NCBI GenBank assembly: GCA_937904325.1
Contig: CALGTK010000327.1
Span: 1 to 38,672, forward strand
Length of the DNA: 38,672 bases
From: an uncultured Planctomyces sp.
Lineage (GTDB): Bacteria > Planctomycetota > Planctomycetia > Planctomycetales > Planctomycetaceae
Reading direction: 5' to 3'
Below are positions 22,703 to 31,266 of this stretch, in pieces. Within the stretch, counting starts at the first letter, position 1; each line of letters starts with the position of its first letter. A program made the translations under genes and the position numbers. The notes beneath the pieces are model-generated. The model searched no databases, was not told the DNA's origin, and saw nothing but the letters and a program-made list of their open reading frames with translations.

Positions 22703-25024
22703 ATGCCGAAATTAGTTGCCGAAGAAGTCGCCCGCTTTCTTAAACAGACGTCGCTTTTCGCGATTCTGGACAACAAATCCGTCGACCGAATGGCGAATCG
22801 AACGACGATGCACCGCTTCTCGTTAGGCGAAACGATCATTGAAGAGGGCGACGACGGTCGTTTTGCGTGGCTGATCTTTTCCGGCCGAGTCCGCGTCCTG
22901 AAGCGCTCAGATTCCGGTCGGCAGGTGACTTTAGGAACGCAGACAGTCGGCGAAATCTTTGGCGAGCAATCGATCCTGACCGATTCCCCGCGCAGCGCTT
23001 CCGTCCGAGCCGCCGAAGAAGTTGTTTTATTCCGCATTGACCGAATGGACTTTCTCGATCTCCTGAACAGCTCGCAGAATCTTCGGCAGTACTTCGATCA
23101 GTTTATTCACGAGCGTGCTGTTCGTGATTTTCTCCGAACACAGACGTTTCTGGAAAAGCTCCGAGCCAGGGATGTCATCTCGCTGCTTGACCAACTGCAG
23201 CCTCGCGAGTTTTCTGCCGGCGAGGTCGTCATCCGCGAGAGTACGGCTGCAGACGTCATGTATATTGTGCGGGAAGGCCGGCTGAAAGTTGTTCGTGGGG
23301 CCGGCAAAAACGAAATGCTTCTCGGATGCTTGAGTGCAGGCGATTTTTTTGGCGAACGTGCGTTGCTCACTGACGAATCCAGGTCGGCATCCGTCGTGGC
23401 TGAAACGCCGACTCGGTGTTTTGCTCTCAGCCGCCAGCATTTTGACGGACTCCTGGAAACGTCACCCGCCATTCGTAAACAACTTACCGAGCGATTCTCC
23501 CGCTACGACGCTTCTAACGATTTACTCGTTTCTCCTCGTGATTTACCGCATCCCAAATTCGCAGAGAAGGACCGAGCGGAACTAACACCGCAGGGTGATG
23601 CCTCGCGAGAATCAGACTCGCAGACGTCATCTCAAGACGCGTTAAATAAGGTCCCCATTTCATACGGCCAACGGTATCAGAAACTGCGTTCTGGACCTCG
23701 ATGGTTTGAACCGCTCCCGTGGATCGCACAACAGGACGAGTCAGACTGCGGAGCGGCATCTCTTGCGATGGTTGCTCGGTATTTCGGAATCTGCATTCCG
23801 GTCGAGAGGCTGCGGCGGCTCGCTCAAACCGGCTATGCGGGAGCGAGTCTCTATTTCCTGTCGGCTGCCGCGGCACAAATCGGCTTCCGGCCAAGAGCTA
23901 CTCGTTCAACGGTTGAGCAGATTGCGGAGACTCGATTGCCCGCGATCGCTCACTGGGACAACCGCCACTTTATTGTGCTTTACCGAGTCGACTCTGCCGC
24001 CGATGAGTTTGTCGTCGGAGACCCAGAGCGAGGTCTGCTTAAGCTGACTCGGCAGCAATTCGAAAACGGCTGGTCCGGAAGACTGCTACAGTTGGAGCCG
24101 ACACCCCGACTGGAAGAGCACCCACAGCCAGACTCAATACTCAAACGATTGTTTGTATCGATCCAGAATCGTATTCCGGGGTCAGTCAGTAACCGCGACG
24201 TCAAGAGACCGGTCCTGGAAAGCGAAAAATCGGAGAGGCTAAACAACATACTACCAGTGAACATTCGGCTCGAGAATGTCAGCTACCGATTCTCGACAGA
24301 CGGACGCAATATGCTTTCGGAAATCAATCTCGACGTCCAGACAGGCCAGACGGTCGCCATCGTCGGACGTAGCGGGGCAGGAAAGTCCTTGCTGGCCGCG
24401 GTCCTGCAGGGATCACTGACTCCGACAAGTGGTCGAATCGGAGTAAACGGGAAGACATCGCATCCAGAAAACAGCCTTCGTCCACTTTACAACTATCAGC
24501 TTCTTCGAGAGCGTGACGTGTTTGATGGCCTGACCATCGCAGAGCACATCTCGCTTGATTCCAGCGTAGACCCCACCGACAGAAAGATGATCGCCGCGGC
24601 TGCCGAACTGGCAGAAGCCGATCCGTTCATCAACCGTTTGCCTTACGGATATGACACGCCAATCGGCAACGGCTTCGCACAACTTTCCTCAGGAGAAGGG
24701 CAGCTACTTTCATTAGCCCGAGCAGCGTTAATGGACGCTCCGCTGTTAGTGATGGACGACTCCCTTTCGGCTTTGCCTTCTACTCAGGCACGTCGAATCC
24801 TGCTGCGACTGCGAAACTTTACAACTGCCGACGAAGGACACGGGCCCGCCCACGAGCGAACATTCATCGTGACGTCACGAAACATCGCCACCATACGAGA
24901 CGCCGATCAGATCGCTGTTCTGGACGACGGACATCTCGTCGAATCGGGAAAACACCATGACCTGATTGCTCGTGATGGTCTCTACAATTTCCTCTGGCAA
25001 GAACGCTCACTTCAGATGAGCTGA
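22703..25024 (+). CDS. Double cNMP-binding + C39 peptidase + ABC ATPase fusion lacking a membrane domain
   Basis: A 773-residue protein in one unbroken frame. Residues 10-135 and 145-260 are two cyclic-nucleotide-binding folds (FGEQSILTDSPRSASV; FFGERALLTDESRSASV). Residues 335-465 form a C39 peptidase with the triad C349 (DESDCGAAS), H422 (NRHFIVLYRV) and D440 (VVGDPERG). Residues 520-770 form an ABC ATPase with Walker A GRSGAGKS (555-562), a signature written LSSGEGQ (661-667) and Walker B LLVMDDS (D685). Family knowledge: C39 exporters and cyanobacterial HetC-like proteins put a six-helix membrane domain between peptidase and ATPase. Here only about 55 hydrophilic residues separate them, and no membrane segment is present. 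The ATPase also departs from the norm: D686 replaces the catalytic Glu and S725 stands near the expected switch His. A soluble regulatory or processing role is possible. The start ATG has no clear ribosome binding site. Confidence 0.85.
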   Translation: MPKLVAEEVARFLKQTSLFAILDNKSVDRMANRTTMHRFSLGETIIEEGDDGRFAWLIFSGRVRVLKRSDSGRQVTLGTQTVGEIFGEQSILTDSPRSASVRAAEEVVLFRIDRMDFLDLLNSSQNLRQYFDQFIHERAVRDFLRTQTFLEKLRARDVISLLDQLQPREFSAGEVVIRESTAADVMYIVREGRLKVVRGAGKNEMLLGCLSAGDFFGERALLTDESRSASVVAETPTRCFALSRQHFDGLLETSPAIRKQLTERFSRYDASNDLLVSPRDLPHPKFAEKDRAELTPQGDASRESDSQTSSQDALNKVPISYGQRYQKLRSGPRWFEPLPWIAQQDESDCGAASLAMVARYFGICIPVERLRRLAQTGYAGASLYFLSAAAAQIGFRPRATRSTVEQIAETRLPAIAHWDNRHFIVLYRVDSAADEFVVGDPERGLLKLTRQQFENGWSGRLLQLEPTPRLEEHPQPDSILKRLFVSIQNRIPGSVSNRDVKRPVLESEKSERLNNILPVNIRLENVSYRFSTDGRNMLSEINLDVQTGQTVAIVGRSGAGKSLLAAVLQGSLTPTSGRIGVNGKTSHPENSLRPLYNYQLLRERDVFDGLTIAEHISLDSSVDPTDRKMIAAAAELAEADPFINRLPYGYDTPIGNGFAQLSSGEGQLLSLARAALMDAPLLVMDDSLSALPSTQARRILLRLRNFTTADEGHGPAHERTFIVTSRNIATIRDADQIAVLDDGHLVESGKHHDLIARDGLYNFLWQERSLQMS

Positions 25025-25110
25025 CGAAAATCCCACGAGTAGTAGTCGCGTTTCGCAAACACACTAAACTGCTTCCGCGATCGGGACTCTGGCCGATCAT
25101 CCACATGTTC

Positions 25111-25116
25111 AGAGGA
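25111..25116 (+). promoter_or_regulatory. Ribosome binding site of the acyl-CoA synthetase gene
   Basis: AGAGGA lies 9 bases before the ATG at 25126, favouring that start over the in-frame ATG at 25105, which overlaps the site. Confidence 0.6.
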
Positions 25117-25125
25117 ACGGATGCC

Positions 25126-26790
25126 ATGAGCGAATGGAATAACCTGTGCACGATGCACCGCTCGCAAAGCGAACGTTTTGGCAATCGTGTGGCGATGCGA
25201 CATCCTCAGGATGGGCTGTACCACGACCTTGCCTGGAACAGCTATCGCAGACAGGCTGACCAGGCAGCTTCTGGACTCATCGATCTCGGCATTCAAGTCG
25301 GAGATCGAGTGGTTATTCTTTCGGAGAATCGATTCGAATGGCTGATCGCCGACCACGCGATCCTCAGTTCCGGCGGCGCGGATGTGCCACTTCATGCTCC
25401 GCTTTCGCCGAAGCAGGTCGAGTATCAGGTTGGGCATAGCGAAGCTCGCGGGATCATCGTCGGCGACCAGGCTCAAGCTGACAAAGTCTTTGCAGTTCTC
25501 GACAACCTTCCATCGCTGGAGTTTCTCATTTCGTTCGACGAGATCGACGTACCGAATTGTCGACTCAAGACTCTTACCTGGCAGGGATTAAAACATTGTT
25601 CCGGGACGATCAGTATCGAAGAAATCGCACGTCGAGAAGAATCACTCGAAGAAACCAGCCTCGCAACGATCATCTACACCAGCGGCACAACGGGAAATCC
25701 CAAGGGCGTCATGCTGACTCATGGCAACCTGTTGTGTAACGCAAAATCGACCAGCGATATTTCGTTCGTATCGACTGACGACGTGCTGCTGAGCTGGCTG
25801 CCCTACAGCCATATTTATGCTCGTACGGTCGACCATTACCTCACTTCAATCGGTGGACTGACGGTCGTACTGGCTGAGTCTGTCGACACCCTCATGGACA
25901 ACATTAAGCAGGTTCAGCCGACCTGGCTGACCGCCGTACCGCGTGTTTACGAGAAAGTCTGGAACGCCGTCGGGACGCTCGACCAGGAAAGTCGCACTTC
26001 CGCACTGCGGTCAATATTCGGGTCGCGAGTAAAGCAGTTAACGTCCGGCGGTGCTCCCCTGCCCCGCTACATTGCCGAAGGGTTCTTCGAATCTGGTATA
26101 CCTCTGCTCGAAGGGTATGGGCTGACAGAAAGCTCGCCGGTTATCGCATTTAACAGTATTGAGAATTACCGACTCGGCTCCGTCGGTCAGGCGTTGGGCG
26201 ATGTCGAAGTGAAAATCTCAGACGGCGGCGAAATTCTGACCAAAGGCCCGCACGTCATGACGGGCTACTGGAAAAATCCCGGCGCTACGACCGAAACGAT
26301 CGTCGACGGCTGGCTGCACACCGGCGACGTTGGCCGCCTCGATGAAGACAGCTACCTCTTCATCACCGACCGAATGAAAGACCTGTTTGTCACTTCGGCT
26401 GGAAAAAACATCGCCCCGGCGGAACTCGAACGAATCCTCAGTCGCGACAAATTCATCGACCAGGCCGTCGTCTATGGAGACGGTCGCCAGTTCGTCAGCG
26501 CGCTGATCGTGCCGAGCTTCGAAACGATTCAGACGCTCGCCGACGAAAACGGCTGGACGATCGAATCCAACAATGACTTTATCACGACTCCTGAATTGCT
26601 GTCGTTTCTCGATGAACGAGTGCAGGCGATCATGCAGCAAGTCAGCCAGCCGGAACGAGTGAAACGTTTTCTCACGCTGGCCCGTCCGTTTCAGGTGGAA
26701 AACGAAGAGTTAACAGCAACACTGAAAGTCCGCCGCCGCCACATCATCAGCCGCTACGAAGAATACCTCGCCGCTCTCTATGAAAACTGA
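25126..26790 (+). CDS. AMP-binding long-chain fatty-acid-CoA ligase-like enzyme
   Basis: A 554-residue enzyme of the ANL superfamily, closest by eye to FadD15/long-chain acyl-CoA synthetases. The ATP/AMP-binding P-loop is IIYTSGTTGNPKGVMLTHGN (about 176-195). Later motifs are LPYSHIYAR, the acyl-adenylate-binding GYGLTESSPV, the hinge Asp in GWLHTGDVGRLDEDSYLFITDR (split across the A8 region), and KNIAPAELE. It would activate a fatty acid to acyl-AMP and then acyl-CoA in the cytoplasm. The usual C-terminal catalytic Lys of the family is probably the one in LTATLKVRR near the end. The enoyl-CoA hydratase-like gene follows by 169 bases on the same strand, which fits fatty-acid metabolism. Confidence 0.9.
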   Translation: MSEWNNLCTMHRSQSERFGNRVAMRHPQDGLYHDLAWNSYRRQADQAASGLIDLGIQVGDRVVILSENRFEWLIADHAILSSGGADVPLHAPLSPKQVEYQVGHSEARGIIVGDQAQADKVFAVLDNLPSLEFLISFDEIDVPNCRLKTLTWQGLKHCSGTISIEEIARREESLEETSLATIIYTSGTTGNPKGVMLTHGNLLCNAKSTSDISFVSTDDVLLSWLPYSHIYARTVDHYLTSIGGLTVVLAESVDTLMDNIKQVQPTWLTAVPRVYEKVWNAVGTLDQESRTSALRSIFGSRVKQLTSGGAPLPRYIAEGFFESGIPLLEGYGLTESSPVIAFNSIENYRLGSVGQALGDVEVKISDGGEILTKGPHVMTGYWKNPGATTETIVDGWLHTGDVGRLDEDSYLFITDRMKDLFVTSAGKNIAPAELERILSRDKFIDQAVVYGDGRQFVSALIVPSFETIQTLADENGWTIESNNDFITTPELLSFLDERVQAIMQQVSQPERVKRFLTLARPFQVENEELTATLKVRRRHIISRYEEYLAALYEN

Positions 26791-26839
26791 GAGTCACAAA
26801 AATTAGAACGCAGAGTTCGCCCTGGACTCACAGAGAAGA

Positions 26840-26945
26840 AGAAAACGAGTAGGCTGGGTCTTGCTCCATCAATTGCGTTCTGGAAAACGCTGGGGCGAAA
26901 CCCGGCTTGCACACCCCAACCCTGCGTTCCGAAATCTTCTGAATG
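26840..26945. repeat. Intergenic palindromic/repeat-like sequence
   Basis: The stretch GTAGGCTGGGTCTTGCTCCA (26850-26869) and the following AACGCTGGGGCGAAACCCGG are GC-rich, partly self-complementary (GGG...CCC pairs) and unlike coding DNA. It starts with GTAG like the elements at 1403 and 17251, so it may be another member of a dispersed intergenic family. This rests on visual likeness only. Confidence 0.25.
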
Positions 26946-26959
26946 TGGAGAGAACTACG

Positions 26960-27757
26960 ATGACCACTGAAGTCACGCTGACAACCAACGGTCCGATCGC
27001 AAGAGTCAAGTTGTCCGGTGAGAAAGGCATTCAACTACTCGGAGCTGAGACTCGTGGAAGGCTGCACGAAGTCCTGGCAGAGATCGAGCAGCTTTCGGCG
27101 ATCAACGTCGTCGTTTTCGAAGCTGAAGGCCGAACCTTCATCGCCGGAGCCGATATCAACGAATTGCGATCGCTTAACGCCGAAACAGGATTTGCGAACT
27201 CGCAGCAAGGTCAGGCGTTGATGACTCGCATCGCTGCTTTGTCCGCAACAACGATTGCCGCGATTCATTCGGCCTGCGCCGGAGGCGGTACTGAACTGGC
27301 GTTGGCATGTGACATGCGAATGGCCGCGGAAGATTCGGCTATCGGGCTGCCTGAAACTCGAATCGGAGTTCTGCCCGGCTGGGGCGGCACCGTTCGGGCA
27401 ACGAGGCTGCTGGGCAGCGCTGCGACTCGACGTCTGATTCTTACGGGTGAACTTGTTTCAGCCGCGACTGCCCTGCAGTTGGGACTCGTTGATCAGGTCG
27501 TCAGCGAAGCTGAGTTCCGCAGCGCCGTCGAGGAACGGATCAACCTCGTTGCAAGCCGGGGGCCGCATGCGCGTGCAACTGCTAAGAAGCTGATTGCTCA
27601 ACTCGAAGGCCCGGACGATGAGGATCCGTTTCTGGCTGAATCAAAGGCCTTCACAGCATGCTACCCGACAGGTGAGCCGGAACTCGGAATGGCGGCGTTC
27701 CTGTCGAAAACTGAGGCAAACTGGGCTTCGCTTAACAACTCACAGGCCAGACGCTGA
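26960..27757 (+). CDS. Enoyl-CoA hydratase/isomerase (crotonase) family protein
   Basis: A 265-residue crotonase-fold protein. The first oxyanion-hole loop is FIAGADINELRSL (about 63-75). The second is AIHSACAGGGTELALACDMRMA (split, about 102-123), with the glycines that form the hole. The Glu of LPETRIGVLPGWGGT (about 131-145) matches one of the two catalytic Glu positions; the other (near GGGTEL) is also present as Glu. It probably hydrates or isomerises enoyl-CoA in fatty-acid breakdown. The start ATG has GGAGAG (26947-26952) 7 bases upstream, which is better than the in-frame TTG at 26861. Confidence 0.9.
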   Translation: MTTEVTLTTNGPIARVKLSGEKGIQLLGAETRGRLHEVLAEIEQLSAINVVVFEAEGRTFIAGADINELRSLNAETGFANSQQGQALMTRIAALSATTIAAIHSACAGGGTELALACDMRMAAEDSAIGLPETRIGVLPGWGGTVRATRLLGSAATRRLILTGELVSAATALQLGLVDQVVSEAEFRSAVEERINLVASRGPHARATAKKLIAQLEGPDDEDPFLAESKAFTACYPTGEPELGMAAFLSKTEANWASLNNSQARR

Positions 27758-27908
27758 CTGACGAATTCATTTTTCAAGCCGCGATCCTCAAATTCAAGTA
27801 ACCGGACACTGCTGGTTTGGACCGGAGAAGCAGACGGTCTACGATGCCACCTCGCCGACGCTCATGCGCCGAGTATTCACATTCTTAAGTCATTGAACTG
27901 AGACACCT

Positions 27909-28463
27909 GTGTCACGGATTTTCCTCTCGCTCTGCATGGCTGGTACAGCCATCGTCGGCATTGCTTTTTTTCTTGGACTGGGCATCGACGACCCAACCAT
28001 CAAAGATCCCAGTGTTCAACAGGGCGTTTCACGACACATGCTGCTGGGGCTCGGCGGGTTGATTTTTGCGGCGTTTGTGCACGCAATCGTTCTGACCTAT
28101 TTCATGGGCACGGGCCGGTGGGTCGAAGAAACTTCGCGAGCGTACAAGCTACCTGCAGACTTCCATGCAAAGAACCAGAAAATTAAGTACCAACTAATGC
28201 CCGGCATTGCTGCCAGCATCCTGATGCTCGTCATGACGGGGGCGTTCGGCGGCGCAGCCGATCCTGCTTCAGCGGTCGGCTTTCAAGGCTGGTTTGGCTT
28301 TGCGCCTTCGACCGTGCATCTCACAATCGCCGTGCTGACCGTTGCGGTGAACGTGTGGGTCAGTATTTTTGAGTTTCGATCAATCGAGCGAAACGGCGAG
28401 ATCGTCGACCAGGTCATGGACGAGGTAAACCGAATCCGAACCGAACGCGGCTTACCCGTTTGA
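27909..28463 (+). CDS. Four-helix membrane protein, unknown function
   Basis: A 184-residue protein starting at GTG 27909. Hydrophobic segments lie at about 5-24, 44-68, 97-118 and 134-156. Conserved-looking polar pieces sit between helices: RHMLLGLGG, HAIVLTYFMGTGRWVEETSR and KIKYQLMPG. Two histidines in or next to the second helix could be heme ligands, but this is a guess; no CxxCH motif or other cofactor site is seen. A charged C-terminal tail follows (EIVDQVMDEVNRIRTERG). Family not recognised. The nucleoside transporter gene starts 72 bases downstream on the same strand. Confidence 0.7.
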   Translation: MSRIFLSLCMAGTAIVGIAFFLGLGIDDPTIKDPSVQQGVSRHMLLGLGGLIFAAFVHAIVLTYFMGTGRWVEETSRAYKLPADFHAKNQKIKYQLMPGIAASILMLVMTGAFGGAADPASAVGFQGWFGFAPSTVHLTIAVLTVAVNVWVSIFEFRSIERNGEIVDQVMDEVNRIRTERGLPV

Positions 28464-28534
28464 TCAGGTCGAGAATCGCTCGCACCTGCTAAGTCTGTAT
28501 TCGCAATTCAACTCGCAACGTTAGGAATATCTGA

Positions 28535-29785
28535 ATGGAACGCGTTGTGAGTTTCGGCGGCCTGTTTGTGATGATGGGCCTTGCCTGGGCGATGAGCACC
28601 AACCGGAAGAAGATCAACTTCCGGATCGTTGCCGGCGGTCTTGTTTTGCAGTTTGGAATGGCGTTGCTCGTTTTAAAGACCGACCCCGGGCTCGCGCTGT
28701 TTCAATGGCTTGGTGATCTGTTCAAGAACATGCAGACCTTTACTGACGAAGGCTCGAAGCTGGTTTTTGGAGTGAACCCAATGCCGGACGATATTGGATT
28801 TCCTCCCCATGAAACGCTGCTTCGGACGATCACCTTCGGCATCCTGCCGACGATCATTTTCTTTTCTTCGGTGATGTCGGTTCTCTACTACCTGGGAATC
28901 GTGCAGGTCGTGGTTCGAGCCATCGCCAAAGTCATGCAGCGGACGCTGGGAACATCCGGAGCTGAGACGCTATCAGCAGCGTCCAACATCTTTGTCGGAC
29001 AGACCGAAGCGCCGCTCGTCATCAAGCCCTACCTCCCGAAGATGACCGAGTCAGAACTGATGGCTCTAATGGTCGGAGGCTTCGCAACTATCGCTGGCGG
29101 AGTGCTTGCCGTTTATGTCGGAATGGGAATTCACGCTGGGCACCTGATGACAGCATCGGTGATATCGGCTCCAGCTGCGTTGCTTATCGCAAAGATCATG
29201 GTTCCCGAAGTCGAAGTTCCGGAAACAGCCGGCGGAGTCATCCCCGAAATCAAGCGAACGGGAACCAACGTCGTCGAAGCGGCAACACTCGGTGCCACCG
29301 ATGGTTTGAAACTAGCTCTGAATGTCGCAGCCATGCTGATTGCCTTTACCGCTTTAGTCGCGGCGCTGGACGCGCTGATCGTCTGGGTCGGCGAGTTACT
29401 TCGCCAGGAATGGTCGCTGGGCATGTTTCTCGGCTATATTTTTTCGCCATTGGCATGGGCGATGGGGATTCCACGAACGGACATCTTCCATGCTGGCGAG
29501 CTACTCGGTCTGAAAATGGTGGCCAACGAATTCGTCGCATACAGCCAGTTGACCGAATGGCAGAAACCTGAGTCGGCCGTGCAATTGACCGAGCGAACCC
29601 AGATCATCCTTACTTATGCACTGGCTGGTTTCGCGAACTTTGCGTCGGTAGGAATTCAGATCGGCGGAATCGGCAGTCTGGTCCCGGAGCGGCAGAAAGA
29701 CCTCGCAAGAATCGCAGTTAAAGCGATGCTGGGCGGAACGCTCGCCTGCTTCATGACCGCGTGTATTGCCGGTATTTTGCTTTGA
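28535..29785 (+). CDS. Concentrative nucleoside transporter (CNT/NupC family)
   Basis: A 416-residue inner-membrane nucleoside:cation symporter. Family motifs are clear: the substrate/ion site SAASNIFVGQTEAPLVIKPY (about 148-167) and GGFATIAGGVLAVYVGMG (about 186-203). A Gate-like FANFASVGIQIGGIGSL lies near the C-terminus. About eight to ten hydrophobic segments are visible, and the length is the standard one for NupC. It imports nucleosides with H+ or Na+. The start ATG has AGGAA about 10 bases upstream. No nucleoside-catabolic gene is adjacent; hemL follows after 113 bases. Confidence 0.93.
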   Translation: MERVVSFGGLFVMMGLAWAMSTNRKKINFRIVAGGLVLQFGMALLVLKTDPGLALFQWLGDLFKNMQTFTDEGSKLVFGVNPMPDDIGFPPHETLLRTITFGILPTIIFFSSVMSVLYYLGIVQVVVRAIAKVMQRTLGTSGAETLSAASNIFVGQTEAPLVIKPYLPKMTESELMALMVGGFATIAGGVLAVYVGMGIHAGHLMTASVISAPAALLIAKIMVPEVEVPETAGGVIPEIKRTGTNVVEAATLGATDGLKLALNVAAMLIAFTALVAALDALIVWVGELLRQEWSLGMFLGYIFSPLAWAMGIPRTDIFHAGELLGLKMVANEFVAYSQLTEWQKPESAVQLTERTQIILTYALAGFANFASVGIQIGGIGSLVPERQKDLARIAVKAMLGGTLACFMTACIAGILL

Positions 29786-29820
29786 TGATTTTTAACATGA
29801 TTACAATATTACATCGATTT

Positions 29821-29839
29821 ATTGACTAACTTTGTCAAT
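29821..29839. promoter_or_regulatory. Dyad ATTGAC-N7-GTCAAT upstream of hemL
   Basis: A perfect 6-base inverted repeat spaced by 7 bases in an AT-rich gap 60 bases before hemL. The left arm also reads TTGACT, resembling a -35 box. It could be a regulator-binding site controlling hemL; no regulator is identified. Confidence 0.35.
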
Positions 29840-29898
29840 TCGCATTGAGAATATCGTCAGGCACAGCCTGACCTGCACCAACGGAATTCCAAGAACAC

Positions 29899-31194
29899 AT
29901 GACTGCTATTTCACGAGAGAAGAGTCTGGCCCATTTCGCCGAAGCCCAGAAGTTGATTCCGGGCGGCGTCAACAGCCCCGCTCGCGCATTTGGCGGCGTC
30001 GGCGGCAGCCCGCTGATCATTGACCGAGGTATCGGCGCTTACCTTTACGACATCGACGGAAACCAACTGATTGACTTCATTGGCTCATGGGGACCGCACA
30101 TTCTGGGTCATCAACATCCAGCCGTCTTAGCTGCTGTTGAAGAGACCTTAAAGAAAGGCACGAGCTTCGGTGCTCCGACCAAACTTAAAACAGAACTCGC
30201 TCAAGTTGTCGTCGACGCTGTTCCGTCGGTCGAAAAAGTTCGCATGGTCAGCTCCGGCACTGAAGCCACGATGAGTGCGATCCGCCTTGCTCGAGGATTC
30301 ACTGGCCGGGATCGGATCATCAAATTCGCTGGATGCTACCACGGGCACGTTGACAGTCTGCTTGTTCAGGCTGGCAGCGGAGCACTCACACTGGGCGTTC
30401 CGTCCAGTCCGGGTGTTCCCCAGGGCTGCACCGCCGACACGACCGTTCTGGAATACAACAATACTCAGCAGCTCAGCGATACGCTCGAAAAAATCGGCAG
30501 CGAAGTTGCGGCGATCATTCTTGAACCCGTCGTCGGCAACATGGGCTGCGTTCCGCCGGAAGACGGATTCCTGGAAGCCTGTCGCGAACTCTGCACCAGG
30601 CACGGAGTCGTCCTCATCTTTGACGAAGTCATGACCGGCTTCCGAGTGGCCTATGGTGGTGCTCAGGAACGCTTCGGCGTGACGCCTGACATGACCACAC
30701 TCGGAAAGATCGTCGGCGGCGGGATGCCCGTCGGAGCGTACGGCGGCCGAGCCGAAATCATGGATACGGTTTCGCCGGTTGGACCGGTTTACCAGGCCGG
30801 AACTTTGTCAGGTAACCCACTGGCGATGGCCTGCGGGCTGGCAACGCTTAAGCAGCTTCGTGACGAAAATCCGTACGCGAAGCTCGAAGTTCTGACGATG
30901 CACCTGTGCGATGCTCTTAGTCGAGCGGCTCAGGCAGCCGGCATCGAACATTCGATCGGTCAGGTCGGCAGTATGTTCACGCTGTTTTTCAATCCGGAAC
31001 GCGTTGTCAGTTTCACTCAATCTGAAAAGAATAACACCGATCGATTTGCCAAATACTTCTGGGGCATGATGGATCGAGGCGTCTATTTACCGTGCAGCCA
31101 GTTCGAGGCCAACTTTGTTTCGACTGCTCACTCGGACGAGGACCTCAAAAAGACAATTGATGCCGCAACAGAAGTGCTGAGTTCGCTCGATTAA
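29899..31194 (+). CDS. hemL: Glutamate-1-semialdehyde 2,1-aminomutase
   Basis: A 431-residue PLP enzyme that converts glutamate-1-semialdehyde to 5-aminolevulinate, the tetrapyrrole precursor in the C5 pathway. Strong family motifs: LIPGGVNSPARAF (19-31), SSGTEATMSAIRLARG (118-133), FAGCYHGHVDS (143-153) and FDEVMTGFR (241-249). TLGKIVGGGMPVGAYGG (267-283) includes the PLP lysine K270. Length is normal. HemL belongs to the aminotransferase class III fold, but the GGVNSPARAF start separates it from ordinary aminotransferases. The gene stands alone here, without hemA or other heme genes. A hairpin with T-tract follows it. Confidence 0.97.
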   Translation: MTAISREKSLAHFAEAQKLIPGGVNSPARAFGGVGGSPLIIDRGIGAYLYDIDGNQLIDFIGSWGPHILGHQHPAVLAAVEETLKKGTSFGAPTKLKTELAQVVVDAVPSVEKVRMVSSGTEATMSAIRLARGFTGRDRIIKFAGCYHGHVDSLLVQAGSGALTLGVPSSPGVPQGCTADTTVLEYNNTQQLSDTLEKIGSEVAAIILEPVVGNMGCVPPEDGFLEACRELCTRHGVVLIFDEVMTGFRVAYGGAQERFGVTPDMTTLGKIVGGGMPVGAYGGRAEIMDTVSPVGPVYQAGTLSGNPLAMACGLATLKQLRDENPYAKLEVLTMHLCDALSRAAQAAGIEHSIGQVGSMFTLFFNPERVVSFTQSEKNNTDRFAKYFWGMMDRGVYLPCSQFEANFVSTAHSDEDLKKTIDAATEVLSSLD

Positions 31195-31197
31195 GCC

Positions 31198-31264
31198 GCA
31201 GGGTGGTACTGCCCACCAATATTTCATTGAGTGGTGAGATGTGTCCACCCTGCAAACTTTTTTT
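31198..31264 (+). terminator. Hairpin plus T-tract after hemL
   Basis: The arms GCAGGGTGG (31198-31206) and CCACCCTGC (31245-31253) are exact complements. A second, inner pairing is possible (CCCACCA with GTGGTG). A T-rich run (31258-31264) follows, as in an intrinsic terminator. The structure is long and resembles a double GGTGGGCA-type intergenic repeat, so it may be a repeat element serving as the terminator between the convergent genes. Confidence 0.5.
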
Positions 31265-31266
31265 CT

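Noticed and set aside
26861-26959. N-terminal extension of the enoyl-CoA hydratase-like protein from TTG 26861
   Set aside because: The extra 33 residues are unlike the family and the internal ATG has a good ribosome binding site.
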